DNA of 12,974 nucleotides, taken from an uncultured Veillonella sp. Its GTDB lineage: Bacteria > Bacillota > Negativicutes > Veillonellales > Veillonellaceae. Positions 1 through 6,187 of the stretch are shown piece after piece (the first letter of the stretch is position 1; each line of letters opens with the position of its first letter). The notes beneath the pieces are model-generated. The model was not told the DNA's origin and did no database searches. It worked only from the letters and a program-made list of their open reading frames with translations. The stretch is taken from NCBI GenBank assembly GCA_900549805.1, contig URPV01000035.1, positions 1 to 12,974 on the forward strand, given 5' to 3'. The position numbers were made by a program, and so were the translations under genes.

Positions 1-215
1 CTGGCGTTAAGAGCCTATCTGGCTTTGGCCTTATGCTGGGGATCGAAACGGATGCCAATCCGCGGTCTATTATCGATGCTTGCTTACAAGAAGGTCTAGT
101 TGTTTTGTCTGCTAAGTCCAAGATTCGACTCTTGCCAGCCCTTAATATTCCGCAAGAGGACTTGGAAAAAGGCATTGCCATCCTCAAGAAGGTCATTGGA
201 GACCTAGCTGATTAA
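1..215 (+). CDS. argD: Acetylornithine aminotransferase-like protein, C-terminal end (partial)
   Basis: Only the last ~71 codons are present; the reading frame is open from base 3 and stops with TAA at 213-215. The residues fit the C-terminal domain of class III PLP aminotransferases of the ArgD type. There is a G-F-G-L-M-L-G-I-E strand, then a 'clqeGLVVLSAKSKIRLLPALNI' pattern, which is the usual active-site-side strand and substrate carboxylate region, and a final helix. In arginine biosynthesis ArgD transfers an amino group between glutamate and N-acetylglutamate semialdehyde in the cytoplasm. The PLP lysine lies outside the window, so another class III member (ornithine or GABA aminotransferase) cannot be excluded. 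A strong terminator follows, so this is the last gene of its unit. Confidence 0.8.
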   Translation, partial: GVKSLSGFGLMLGIETDANPRSIIDACLQEGLVVLSAKSKIRLLPALNIPQEDLEKGIAILKKVIGDLAD

Positions 216-273
216 TGACTTGTTGATATTAAAGAGTTTGATAGAACTGTAGAAAATCGAGTCCTTATAAAAA

Positions 274-305
274 ACACCTACTTCCTTTGGAAGTAGGTGT
301 TTTTT
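274..305 (+). terminator. Intrinsic terminator after argD (probably bidirectional)
   Basis: A perfect 12-bp stem (ACACCTACTTCC at 274-285, GGAAGTAGGTGT at 289-300) has a 3-nt loop and runs into a T tract. An A tract precedes the 5' arm, so it could also stop transcription on the minus strand. Confidence 0.93.
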
Positions 306-317
306 ATGGGATTTTTA

Positions 318-346
318 TATACATAGTAAAATGGTAGGTATATAAT
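318..346 (+). promoter_or_regulatory. Sigma-A-type promoter for the M20 amidohydrolase gene
   Basis: A consensus -10 TATAAT lies at 341-346. TATACA at 318-323 (4 of 6 match to TTGACA) lies 17 nt upstream. It sits between the preceding terminator and the start codon at 384, so the gene has its own promoter. Confidence 0.6.
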
Positions 347-383
347 AAATAAGTAATTGAATTAAGAATTTACGAGGTTTACT

Positions 384-1565
384 ATGAAAGATATAAAAGT
401 ACTCATTGAGGATTATAAGGACTATGTCCGCAACTTGCGCCGAGAGTTCCACCAACATCCTGAGTTATCTAATAAAGAGTTTGAAACCACAAAGCGGATT
501 GCTAAAGAACTCGATGCATTGGGAATTGAATACCAATTAGATACAAATCGCCACACAGGTTTGGTGGGGATAATCAAGGGCAATAAACATGGCAAGACGG
601 TGGCCCTCAGGGCTGATATTGATGCTCTTCCTGTAGAGGAACGGACGGGCTTAGACTTTGCCTCTAAAAATCCTGGGGCCATGCATGCTTGTGGCCATGA
701 TGGTCATATGGCGATCCTCCTAGGGGCAGCCCGTATGCTCATGGATAACCGGGACCAATTGGAGGGGACCGTTTATCTGGTCTTTCAACCAGCGGAAGAA
801 ACGGGCTTAGGGGCTCCGGATATGCTAGCCTTTGGGGACTGGTATCAAAAGACCGATACCGTCTTCGGCGGTCACGTATGGTCCGGCCTTGATGCGGGTT
901 TAGTATCTGTTGAGGCTGGCCCTCGTATGGCCTCTTCCGATGTCTTTGATATCCATATCCAAGGTAAGCAAGCCCATGGAGCTCAACCCCAAACGGGTGT
1001 GGATGCCCTAGTAGTGGCGGCGGCTATGGTTATGAACCTACAAACCATCGTATCCCGTAATATTTCTGCCCTAGATTCAGCGGTCCTTACCATAGGATCT
1101 ATCCAATCGGGGTCTGAGTGGAATATCGTCAACGGAGAAGCTACCATGAAGGGGACGGTCCGCACCTTTGATAAGGCTAAGCGGGATGAGATTATTGAAC
1201 ACATGAAGCGGATTGTGGAACATACGGCATTAGCCTATGGAGCTACAGCTAGGTTAGACTATAAAAAGTGTGTTCCTCCAACGATCAATGAAGAAGCATC
1301 CTCAGCTTTGGCAGAACGGGTGGTAGTAGAAACCTTGGGGGCGGATAAGCTAGTTAAGATGCAAAAGGTTATGGCAGGGGAAGACTTTGCTAACTTCTTA
1401 GAAGGCAAGCCTGGCTGTTTTGCCTTCATTGGCGTCCGTAATCCGGACTGCGGAGCCCTTTATGACCACCATAATAACAAGTTCAATATGGATGACTCCG
1501 TCTTGTCTGCAGCCTCTGCTGTTTATGCTCAGTACGCTATCCAATGGTTACGGGAGCATCAGTAA
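384..1565 (+). CDS. M20D-family metallo-amidohydrolase (N-acyl-amino-acid / hippurate hydrolase type)
   Basis: The 393-aa product has the usual length for the M20D family (hippurate hydrolase, IAA-amino acid hydrolase, N-acetyldiaminopimelate deacetylase). These cytoplasmic enzymes hydrolyse N-acyl amino acids with a two-metal centre. The expected residues are visible: RREFHQHPELS at 19-29, a metal-binding H-A-C-G-H-D-G-H block at 101-108 (Cys103, His105), Q-P-A-E-E at 135-139 (Glu138 as general base, Glu139 as metal ligand), His164 in FGGH, and His363 near the C-terminus. The dimerisation (lid) domain spans roughly 180-295, with the conserved HGAQP at 198-202. ATG384 is preceded by an ACGAGG-like site at 372-377. 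The gene is monocistronic. Adjacency to argD makes an N-acetyl amino acid a reasonable substrate guess, but the sequence does not decide the substrate. Confidence 0.9.
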   Translation: MKDIKVLIEDYKDYVRNLRREFHQHPELSNKEFETTKRIAKELDALGIEYQLDTNRHTGLVGIIKGNKHGKTVALRADIDALPVEERTGLDFASKNPGAMHACGHDGHMAILLGAARMLMDNRDQLEGTVYLVFQPAEETGLGAPDMLAFGDWYQKTDTVFGGHVWSGLDAGLVSVEAGPRMASSDVFDIHIQGKQAHGAQPQTGVDALVVAAAMVMNLQTIVSRNISALDSAVLTIGSIQSGSEWNIVNGEATMKGTVRTFDKAKRDEIIEHMKRIVEHTALAYGATARLDYKKCVPPTINEEASSALAERVVVETLGADKLVKMQKVMAGEDFANFLEGKPGCFAFIGVRNPDCGALYDHHNNKFNMDDSVLSAASAVYAQYAIQWLREHQ

Positions 1566-1579
1566 TTGATCTATACAGG

Positions 1580-1607
1580 TTTACAAGATGAAAAATGGTG
1601 TTATACT
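1580..1607 (+). promoter_or_regulatory. Promoter driving the TPP riboswitch leader
   Basis: TTTACA at 1580-1585 and TATACT at 1602-1607 are separated by 16 nt. Transcription would begin near 1613, about 70 nt before the riboswitch. No other candidate promoter was seen between the amidohydrolase stop and the riboswitch. Confidence 0.55.
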
Positions 1608-1643
1608 GAGAAGGTAATCACCAAAAGATGATTGCATCTATAG

Positions 1644-1670
1644 AAGGCCTAGCTTGTAAAGGCTAGCCTT
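1644..1670 (+). other. Imperfect hairpin upstream of the TPP riboswitch
   Basis: AAGGCCTAGC (1644-1653) faces GCTAGCCTT (1662-1670), with one bulged C and an 8-nt loop. No T tract follows, so it does not look like a terminator. Its 3' arm ends in GCCTT, which could also pair with AAGGC at 1682-1686 at the 5' edge of the aptamer. That pairing is speculative. Confidence 0.35.
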
Positions 1671-1683
1671 TACAATTACATAA

Positions 1684-1775
1684 GGCGACGGGGAGCTGAC
1701 TGAAGTCGGCTGAGAGGAGGCATAAGCCTTGACCCATAACCTGATTTGGATAATGCCAACGTAGGGATGACCACA
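1684..1775 (+). ncRNA. TPP (thi-box) riboswitch aptamer
   Basis: The conserved blocks of the thiamine pyrophosphate aptamer appear in order: GGGGAGC, a P2 stem-loop, GGCTGAGAGG (pyrimidine-sensing loop), a small AGGC-ATAA-GCCT stem, GACCC, then ACCTGATTTGGATAATGCC and AACGTAGGGA (pyrophosphate-sensing arm). In this class TPP binding to the nascent mRNA decides between termination and read-through, and a terminator follows 10 nt later. The next feature downstream is guaC on the opposite strand; the nearest same-strand gene is thiT at 3021, which is a thiamine gene. Confidence 0.96.
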
Positions 1776-1785
1776 GAAAGTAAAA

Positions 1786-1814
1786 GGGGGTACCACATTG
1801 GTACCCCCTTTTTT
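1786..1814 (+). terminator. Rho-independent terminator of the TPP riboswitch expression platform
   Basis: A perfect 9-bp GC-rich stem (GGGGGTACC at 1786-1794, GGTACCCCC at 1800-1808) with a 5-nt loop is followed by six Ts. It starts 10 nt after the aptamer, the usual place for a riboswitch-controlled terminator. I did not identify a clear antiterminator arm by eye. Confidence 0.92.
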
Positions 1815-1823
1815 GTAGGCTAT

Positions 1824-1851
1824 AAAAAAAGGCCCTCCAAGGGGAGGACCT
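1824..1851 (-). terminator. guaC terminator (minus strand)
   Basis: Read on the minus strand, AGGTCCTCC pairs with GGAGGGCCT (9 bp with one G-U) around a 4-nt loop, and seven Us follow. On the plus strand the same hairpin has no T tract, so it should not stop read-through coming from the TPP riboswitch. Confidence 0.88.
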
Positions 1852-1863
1852 AAGGCTTACCAG

Positions 1864-2850
1864 TTAACGGTCGCCATTGAAGATGGAGTTTTTAACGATT
1901 ACATAATCCACTTTCTTGATGGCTGTGAGGTTGTGACCACCAGCGTAAGAAATAGCGGACTGCAAGTCTTGCTCCATTTCTGTAAGGGTGTCGTAGATAG
2001 AACCCTTAGCAGGGAGGTAGAGCTTCTTACCTTCTACGTTTTTCCGTTCACCCTTTTGGAATTCGGAAGCGGAACCGAAGTATTCCTTACGTGCTTCGCC
2101 ATCGATCATGACAGTTTTACCTGGGGACTCGATATGACCGGCGAAGAGGGAGCCAATCATAACCATAGTGGCACCAAAGCGAATGGATTTAGCAATGTCA
2201 CCGTGATCGCGGATACCACCGTCAGCGATGATAGGTTTAGTAGCTGCCTTAGCGCACCAGCGAACAGCGGCCAATTGCCAACCGCCAGTACCAAAGCCTG
2301 TTTTGAGCTTGGTAATGCAAACTTTGCCAGGTCCAATGCCAACTTTAGTTGCATCAGCACCAGCATTTTCCAATTCGCGCACCGCTTCTGGGGTACCCAC
2401 ATTACCGGCGATAACAAAGGATTCAGGCAAGTGTTTCTTGATATGTTTAATCATTTCGATAACTGCATTGGAATGGCCATGGGCAATATCGATGGTGATG
2501 TATTCAGGCGTTAAACCTTCTTTGGCTAATTGGTTAACAAATTCAAATTCTTCCGGTTTGATACCGATAGAAATAGAGGAGATGAGACCTTTGGCCTTCA
2601 TATCTTTAACGAAATCGAGGCGTTTTTCTGGTTGGAATCGATGCATGATGTAGAAATAGCCAGCTTTTGCTAAGCCTTCCGCCAATTCTTCATCGATGAT
2701 TGTTTGCATATTAGCAGGCACAACAGGAAGTTTGAAGGTGTGCTTGCCGAGTTTTACTGTTGTATCGCACTCGCTACGGCTATTTACGATACATTTGTTA
2801 GGAATCAATTGTACGTCTTCATAGTCGAAAATGTTCGTTGTGTTAATCAT
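1864..2850 (-). CDS. guaC: GMP reductase
   Basis: The 328-aa product catalyses NADPH-dependent deamination of GMP to IMP with release of ammonia, returning guanine nucleotides to the IMP pool. It is an IMPDH/GMPR TIM barrel without CBS domains, at the usual length of the Firmicutes-type (GuaC2) enzyme. Diagnostic stretches are N-term DYEDVQLIPNK, PANMQTI (45-51), IAGNVGTPE (147-155), the catalytic loop G-I-G-P-G-K-V-C-I-T-K with Cys178, K-T-G-F-G-T-G-G-W-Q at 183-192, ADGGIRDHGDIAKSIRFGA (209-227), and YFGSAS (257-262). The long GWQLAAVRWCAKA stretch and the absence of CBS domains argue against IMP dehydrogenase. AAGGAGA precedes ATG2850. The gene is monocistronic, divergent from thiT, and points head-on at the TPP riboswitch, with 49 nt between the two terminators' genes' edges (1814 and 1864). 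Confidence 0.95.
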   Translation of the reverse strand: MINTTNIFDYEDVQLIPNKCIVNSRSECDTTVKLGKHTFKLPVVPANMQTIIDEELAEGLAKAGYFYIMHRFQPEKRLDFVKDMKAKGLISSISIGIKPEEFEFVNQLAKEGLTPEYITIDIAHGHSNAVIEMIKHIKKHLPESFVIAGNVGTPEAVRELENAGADATKVGIGPGKVCITKLKTGFGTGGWQLAAVRWCAKAATKPIIADGGIRDHGDIAKSIRFGATMVMIGSLFAGHIESPGKTVMIDGEARKEYFGSASEFQKGERKNVEGKKLYLPAKGSIYDTLTEMEQDLQSAISYAGGHNLTAIKKVDYVIVKNSIFNGDR

Positions 2851-2895
2851 GATGTGTTCTCCTTAAATAGGACCGCCCCAAATTGGGCCTGTAAT

Positions 2896-2924
2896 AGTGT
2901 AACTTATATTTATTATTTTAGCAA
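2896..2924 (-). promoter_or_regulatory. guaC promoter (minus strand)
   Basis: On the minus strand TTGCTA (plus coordinates 2919-2924) and TACACT (2896-2901) are separated by 17 nt. The CGAAC repeats at 2939-2954 lie about 15 bp upstream of the -35 element. Confidence 0.5.
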
Positions 2925-2938
2925 ATAGTTTTATTCTC

Positions 2939-2954
2939 GTTCGTTTATAGTTCG
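2939..2954 (-). promoter_or_regulatory. Paired CGAAC elements (PurBox-like) between guaC and thiT
   Basis: GTTCG occurs at 2939-2943 and 2950-2954 on plus, an 11-bp repeat spacing, about one helical turn. On the minus strand the distal copy reads TTTAGCGAACTAT, which matches 11 of 13 positions of the Bacillus PurR PurBox (AWWWCCGAACWWT, recalled from the literature). It also overlaps a possible thiT -35 element, so one regulator could act on both divergent genes. Confidence 0.45.
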
Positions 2955-2979
2955 CTAAAAACTAGTGACCAGCTATAAA
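2951..2979 (+). promoter_or_regulatory. Weak candidate local promoter for thiT
   Basis: TATAAA at 2974-2979 is preceded by TTCGCT at 2951-2956 with a 17-nt spacer. The -35 match is poor. If it works, thiT is also transcribed independently of the TPP riboswitch. Confidence 0.3.
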
Positions 2980-3020
2980 AATTCGAAAGGAATTAAACCA
3001 TTTAAAAAAAGGAGTATAAA

Positions 3021-3551
3021 ATGTTCGGGAAATCTAATAAAATGCTTGTAGAAGCGGGTATGTCCATTGCCATCGCCTTTGTCTTGCACCTTATCACGCT
3101 CTTTCATATGCCACAAGGAGGCTCTATTACAGCGGCCCACCTAGTGCCTCTCTTGTTCTTTGCCTTCCGCTGGGGTGGTAAAGCAGGGATGATCGTAGGT
3201 TTTGTTTATGGCTTGGTGCAATTCCTTTTAGGGTTTAAGTTCTCCATCCATATTGCCTCTATTTTCTTGGATTATGGCCTCGCTTATGCCATGATTGGGG
3301 TAGCTGGTTTCTTTAGAGACTCTAAGGTGGGTTTGTTCTGTGGGACATTTGTGGCTTGCTTCCTCCGGTTCTGCATAAGCGTTATTTCTGGGGCTGTCAT
3401 TTTTGGCGCCTATGCTCCTGAAGGTATAAATCCATGGATTTATTCTATTGTCTATAATCTTTCTTATTTAGGACCAGACTTCATAGTGAATGTCATCGTT
3501 CTCTTCTGTATGTATGGGCCTATTAAACGGGGCTTGTCTAAGATTAAATAA
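3021..3551 (+). CDS. thiT: Thiamine ECF-transporter S-component ThiT/YuaJ family
   Basis: The 176-aa integral membrane protein has about six hydrophobic segments and no soluble domain. It would bind extracellular thiamine and pair with the shared EcfA/A'/T module, which is not in this window. Family features seen are an MPQGGSITAAHLVPLLFFAFRWG loop and helix (30-52), LDYGLAYA (83-90) with the acidic residue typical of the substrate site, an R-F-x-x-x-x-I-S-G helix (116-124), and FGAYAPEG-NPWIYSIVYNLSY (128-149). ATG3021 follows AAGGAG at 3009-3014 with good spacing. The residue that I recall as a conserved His in the R-F-x-x-H-x-x-S-G motif is Ser120 here, so ligand specificity could differ slightly. 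The TPP riboswitch 1.2 kb upstream on the same strand supports a thiamine role. The gene is monocistronic with its own terminator. Confidence 0.87.
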   Translation: MFGKSNKMLVEAGMSIAIAFVLHLITLFHMPQGGSITAAHLVPLLFFAFRWGGKAGMIVGFVYGLVQFLLGFKFSIHIASIFLDYGLAYAMIGVAGFFRDSKVGLFCGTFVACFLRFCISVISGAVIFGAYAPEGINPWIYSIVYNLSYLGPDFIVNVIVLFCMYGPIKRGLSKIK

Positions 3552-3560
3552 TACCCTGTT

Positions 3561-3590
3561 AGGACCTAGCTTTTAGGCTAGGTCCTTTTT
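3561..3590 (+). terminator. Intrinsic terminator of thiT
   Basis: A perfect 10-bp stem (AGGACCTAGC at 3561-3570, GCTAGGTCCT at 3577-3586) with a 6-nt loop is followed by a T tract. Confidence 0.93.
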
Positions 3591-3619
3591 ATATGTGAAT
3601 TCCCTCATTGCATAGGCTA

Positions 3620-3647
3620 TTAAAAGTATATATTTTTACTATATAAT
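3620..3647 (+). promoter_or_regulatory. Candidate promoter of the mobAB-moeA operon
   Basis: A consensus TATAAT lies at about 3642-3647, with TTAAAA at 3620-3625 as a modest -35 at 16 nt. The area is AT-rich and partly palindromic (CTATTA near 3618, TAATAG near 3644), which may be an operator or just base composition. The ~100-nt leader that follows shows no Moco riboswitch that I can recognise. Confidence 0.45.
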
Positions 3648-3755
3648 AGTAGAAGGCTAGTTGTTTGTATGGTTAGGGTCCTTGAGGCTTGCCATTTAAA
3701 GAATTTAACTACAATAAGCAAATACATGAGTGGATAGTAAGTGAGAAGTTAAATT

Positions 3756-4856
3756 ATGACGAAGGGTATGAGAGAGACGAATCGTAAGCAAGGTCTGGTT
3801 ATTTTGACCGGTGGCTATAGTCAACGGATGGGCCGAGATAAGGCTTTCTTGCCTTGGCAGGGGCAGAGCCTCCTTCGGTCTATGGTTGATAAGGCTCGTC
3901 GTGCAGGATATGGGGATATTATTATTTCCTTTGGTCCAGAGGGAGACTGTGCAGAGGTACCAGAATGGGTTAAGCTGGCTGTTGATATTCAGGTAGTTCA
4001 TGATCAGAAACGGTGTGGTCCGTTGGGGGGGCTTGCCGCTGCCTTTGCTCTAGGTAAATCTGATCACTATGCAGTCGTGGCTGTGGATATGCCCTTTGTT
4101 GATTTCGAGCCTCTTTTGGCTTCAGATAATTCCTTGACTGACCAAGTGGATGCGCTCCTTATGCGAGGACCTCAGGGGCGTGAAGAACCGCTTTATGCCG
4201 TATATAAGCGATCTTTATTGGATTCTATCTTAGCAGCTATTAAAAGCAGTGATTGGAGCCTTCGGACCTGGCTTTCAACTATCTCTTATAAGACTTTTGA
4301 CTTAGTTAACAATAGCATGGCAGTGACTAATGTTAATACTCCTGATGAATATAAGTTAGCTACTATGCGGGCTCTTAACGAGGAGAGAAAGGTCCCGATT
4401 ATTAGCATAGTTGCAGCCTCTCGCAAGTCGGGTAAGACGAGCTTGGTGGTTAAACTGACGCAAGCTTTGACGGCTCGAGGCTATCGGATAGGCTTAGTCA
4501 AGAGTGATGGTCATGGTTTTACCATGGATCGGGAGGGGTCCGATACGGACCAAGCCATGAAGGCTGGTGCACAAGCCGTGGCCATAGCAGGGCCTCAAGA
4601 ATACGCCCTACGGGTTAGGACTGCTGAGCAAGCCTCTCTTTACGAATTGACACAGGGTTTTGAGGGCTTAGATCTTGTCTTCTTGGAAAGCCGTAGTCAA
4701 GGGGTTCCCCCTATGATTGAAGTATACATACCAGGTCATACTGAGGGGCGGATAGGGCATGAAAAAGACATAGTAGCCCATGTGGATATAACCGATTTTG
4801 ATGATCAAGCTTTGGAAAATTTGGTGGAAGGGATTGTAATCCCTTGTTTTGCATAA
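3756..4856 (+). CDS. MobA-MobB fusion: molybdenum cofactor guanylyltransferase plus MobB GTP-binding protein
   Basis: The 366-aa product joins two proteins that are separate in E. coli. Residues ~13-205 are MobA, which transfers GMP from GTP to Mo-molybdopterin to make the MGD form of the cofactor. The nucleotide motif T-G-G-Y-S-Q-R-M-G-R-D-K-A spans 18-30, GPLGGL lies at 88-93, Mg-binding Asp111 is in VAVDMPF, and the domain ends with NVNTPDEY (192-199). Residues ~212-366 are MobB, with a Walker A-like AASRKSGKTSL at 220-230, VKSDGHGF (248-255) and DREGSDT (258-264). The first Walker glycine is Ala. The start has only a weak GAGAAG site upstream, so a start a few codons later (ATG at codon 5) is possible. 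moeA follows 10 bp after the stop. The presence of MobA implies use of a dinucleotide cofactor by some enzyme outside the window. Confidence 0.9.
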   Translation: MTKGMRETNRKQGLVILTGGYSQRMGRDKAFLPWQGQSLLRSMVDKARRAGYGDIIISFGPEGDCAEVPEWVKLAVDIQVVHDQKRCGPLGGLAAAFALGKSDHYAVVAVDMPFVDFEPLLASDNSLTDQVDALLMRGPQGREEPLYAVYKRSLLDSILAAIKSSDWSLRTWLSTISYKTFDLVNNSMAVTNVNTPDEYKLATMRALNEERKVPIISIVAASRKSGKTSLVVKLTQALTARGYRIGLVKSDGHGFTMDREGSDTDQAMKAGAQAVAIAGPQEYALRVRTAEQASLYELTQGFEGLDLVFLESRSQGVPPMIEVYIPGHTEGRIGHEKDIVAHVDITDFDDQALENLVEGIVIPCFA

Positions 4857-4866
4857 GGAGTATAGG

Positions 4867-6093
4867 GTGAAAACAATTAGTGTACAAGAGGCTTCTGGCC
4901 TTTGGCAAGACGCCCTAGCTAAGAGGGAACCAAGAAGGGTGACCTTGGGCTTAAATCAGGCTTTGGGTTCTGTCTTGGCTGAATCGATTGTAGCTAGCCA
5001 ATCGATTCCGGCCTTTAGTAAGTCCGCCATGGATGGCTATGCCATCGCCTACCAGGAAGGGCTACAAGAATATGAAGTTATGGGCCTTGTCGGGGCTGGT
5101 CAAGTTTGGAATCAGCCTCTAGCTAAGGGGCAAGCTCTTCGTATTATGACAGGGGCACCTTTGCCTCAAAGCTGTGATACAGTGATTATGCAAGAGGCTG
5201 TTGAGGGATCTGGTCAGATCGGGTCTCGTATTGTAGTAAGAGGGATTGTTAAAAAAGGGCAGCATGTCATACAGAAGGGGGAAGAATGTGCGCCTGGAGA
5301 CCGTCTCTTGGAACCAGGACTTCTTCTTGATGGGACTATTCAGTCCGTATTGGCGGGGATAGGACGCCAGGAAGTCCTTGTTTATGAGCCTCTTAAGGCA
5401 CTCCTCTTGACCTCTGGTCGGGAGATTGTTGAACCAGGGCAGGTTTTGGGGCCAGGTCAGATTTATAACTCCAATCGATTCCTCTTAGAAGGCCTTTTGC
5501 GAGAGACTGGGATAAGTAGTATTCGCCATTACCATGTTTCCGATGATCCTGAGCTCTTGGAAGGGGAATTACAAACGGTTATGGAGTTGGCCCAAGGGGT
5601 TGATGTTATTCTATCTTCAGGTGGCGTATCAGTAGGTCTCTTCGACTCTATGCCTCATATTTATGAAGCCTTAGGAGCACGGATGCTCTATCAACGGATT
5701 GCCATGCGACCAGGAGCGGCCTCCTATGGTGGCCTTACACCAGAGGGATGCTTGATTTTTGGCCTGTCTGGTAATCCTGTAGCGGCCTATAATGGCTTTC
5801 ACCTCTTGGTTAAGCCAGCCCTCCAGTTGGCTAGAGGGATCGATTTAGAAAAGGGATCTTTACTGACGGCCACTTTAGATTGTGACCTTGCTAAAAAAAA
5901 TCCTTTAGACCGTTATGTACAGGGGCAGGCCTATTGGCATGAAGGTAACCTTCATTTTAGAATAGCCCCTAGTCAGTCATCGTCGGCTATGGTGTCTCTG
6001 GCCTCTGTTAATGCGCTGGCCTATGTGCCACAGGGAACAGAAAATCTTGGAAAGGGTTCGCTTATTCATATTATAAGTACCAAAAGCATATGA
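4867..6093 (+). CDS. moeA: Molybdopterin molybdenumtransferase MoeA
   Basis: The 408-aa product inserts molybdate into adenylylated molybdopterin, the step before MobA. Length and motifs are those of full MoeA: PAFSKSAMDGYA at 48-59 (Asp56), LRIMTGAPLP at 91-100, the central MoCF domain with L-S-S-G-G-V-S-V-G-L-F-D at 249-260 (Asp260), MRPGAAS (280-286), GLSGNPVAA (299-307), and a C-terminal beta domain to the end. I chose GTG4867 as the start: AAGGAG at 4855-4860 sits 6 nt before it, and an in-frame TTG at 4849 would place that site inside the gene. It is translated 10 bp downstream of mobAB as one operon. No MogA domain or PBP-like C-terminal extension is attached. Confidence 0.94.
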   Translation: MKTISVQEASGLWQDALAKREPRRVTLGLNQALGSVLAESIVASQSIPAFSKSAMDGYAIAYQEGLQEYEVMGLVGAGQVWNQPLAKGQALRIMTGAPLPQSCDTVIMQEAVEGSGQIGSRIVVRGIVKKGQHVIQKGEECAPGDRLLEPGLLLDGTIQSVLAGIGRQEVLVYEPLKALLLTSGREIVEPGQVLGPGQIYNSNRFLLEGLLRETGISSIRHYHVSDDPELLEGELQTVMELAQGVDVILSSGGVSVGLFDSMPHIYEALGARMLYQRIAMRPGAASYGGLTPEGCLIFGLSGNPVAAYNGFHLLVKPALQLARGIDLEKGSLLTATLDCDLAKKNPLDRYVQGQAYWHEGNLHFRIAPSQSSSAMVSLASVNALAYVPQGTENLGKGSLIHIISTKSI

Positions 6094-6097
6094 AGTG

Positions 6098-6106
6098 TGG
6101 TATAAT
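6098..6106 (+). promoter_or_regulatory. Extended -10 promoter upstream of the DAACS carrier gene
   Basis: TGGTATAAT at 6098-6106 is a TGn-extended consensus -10 starting five bases after the moeA stop. The -35 region is poor, as is common for extended -10 promoters. Transcription would start near 6112, before the hairpin at 6131-6158. Confidence 0.5.
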
Positions 6107-6130
6107 CACGGCATAGTTTTTTGTAAGTAG

Positions 6131-6166
6131 ACGATAGTCCACTCCATAGGGCTATCGTTTATTTTT
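6131..6166 (+). terminator. moeA terminator and/or leader attenuator of the carrier gene
   Basis: ACGATAGTCC (6131-6140) pairs with GGGCTATCGT (6149-6158), 10 bp with one T-G, around an 8-nt loop. TTATTTTT follows. It ends the Moco operon, but the extended -10 at 6101 lies upstream of it, so carrier transcripts from that promoter must read through it. Confidence 0.75.
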
Positions 6167-6187
6167 GTGTTAGAGAGTAGGAAAAAC

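Noticed and set aside
1830..1851. Plus-strand terminator blocking read-through from the TPP riboswitch
   Set aside because: The hairpin is followed by CTAAGG on the plus strand, with no U run; it is a terminator only for guaC on the minus strand.
1933..2514. 193-codon plus-strand open frame inside guaC
   Set aside because: It is antisense to the highly conserved guaC coding sequence, lacks a convincing ribosome site, and its composition (many Cys, Phe, Asn in no family pattern) looks like a complementary-strand shadow.
2876..2892. Terminator in the guaC 5' region (CCCAA/TTGGG palindrome)
   Set aside because: The stem is short with almost no loop and no T tract on either strand.
3650..3755. 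Moco riboswitch ahead of the mobAB-moeA operon
   Set aside because: The leader is plausible in length but I could not find the conserved aptamer blocks.
4849..4866. Upstream TTG start for moeA
   Set aside because: It overlaps the mobAB stop and would contain the AAGGAG site that serves GTG4867.
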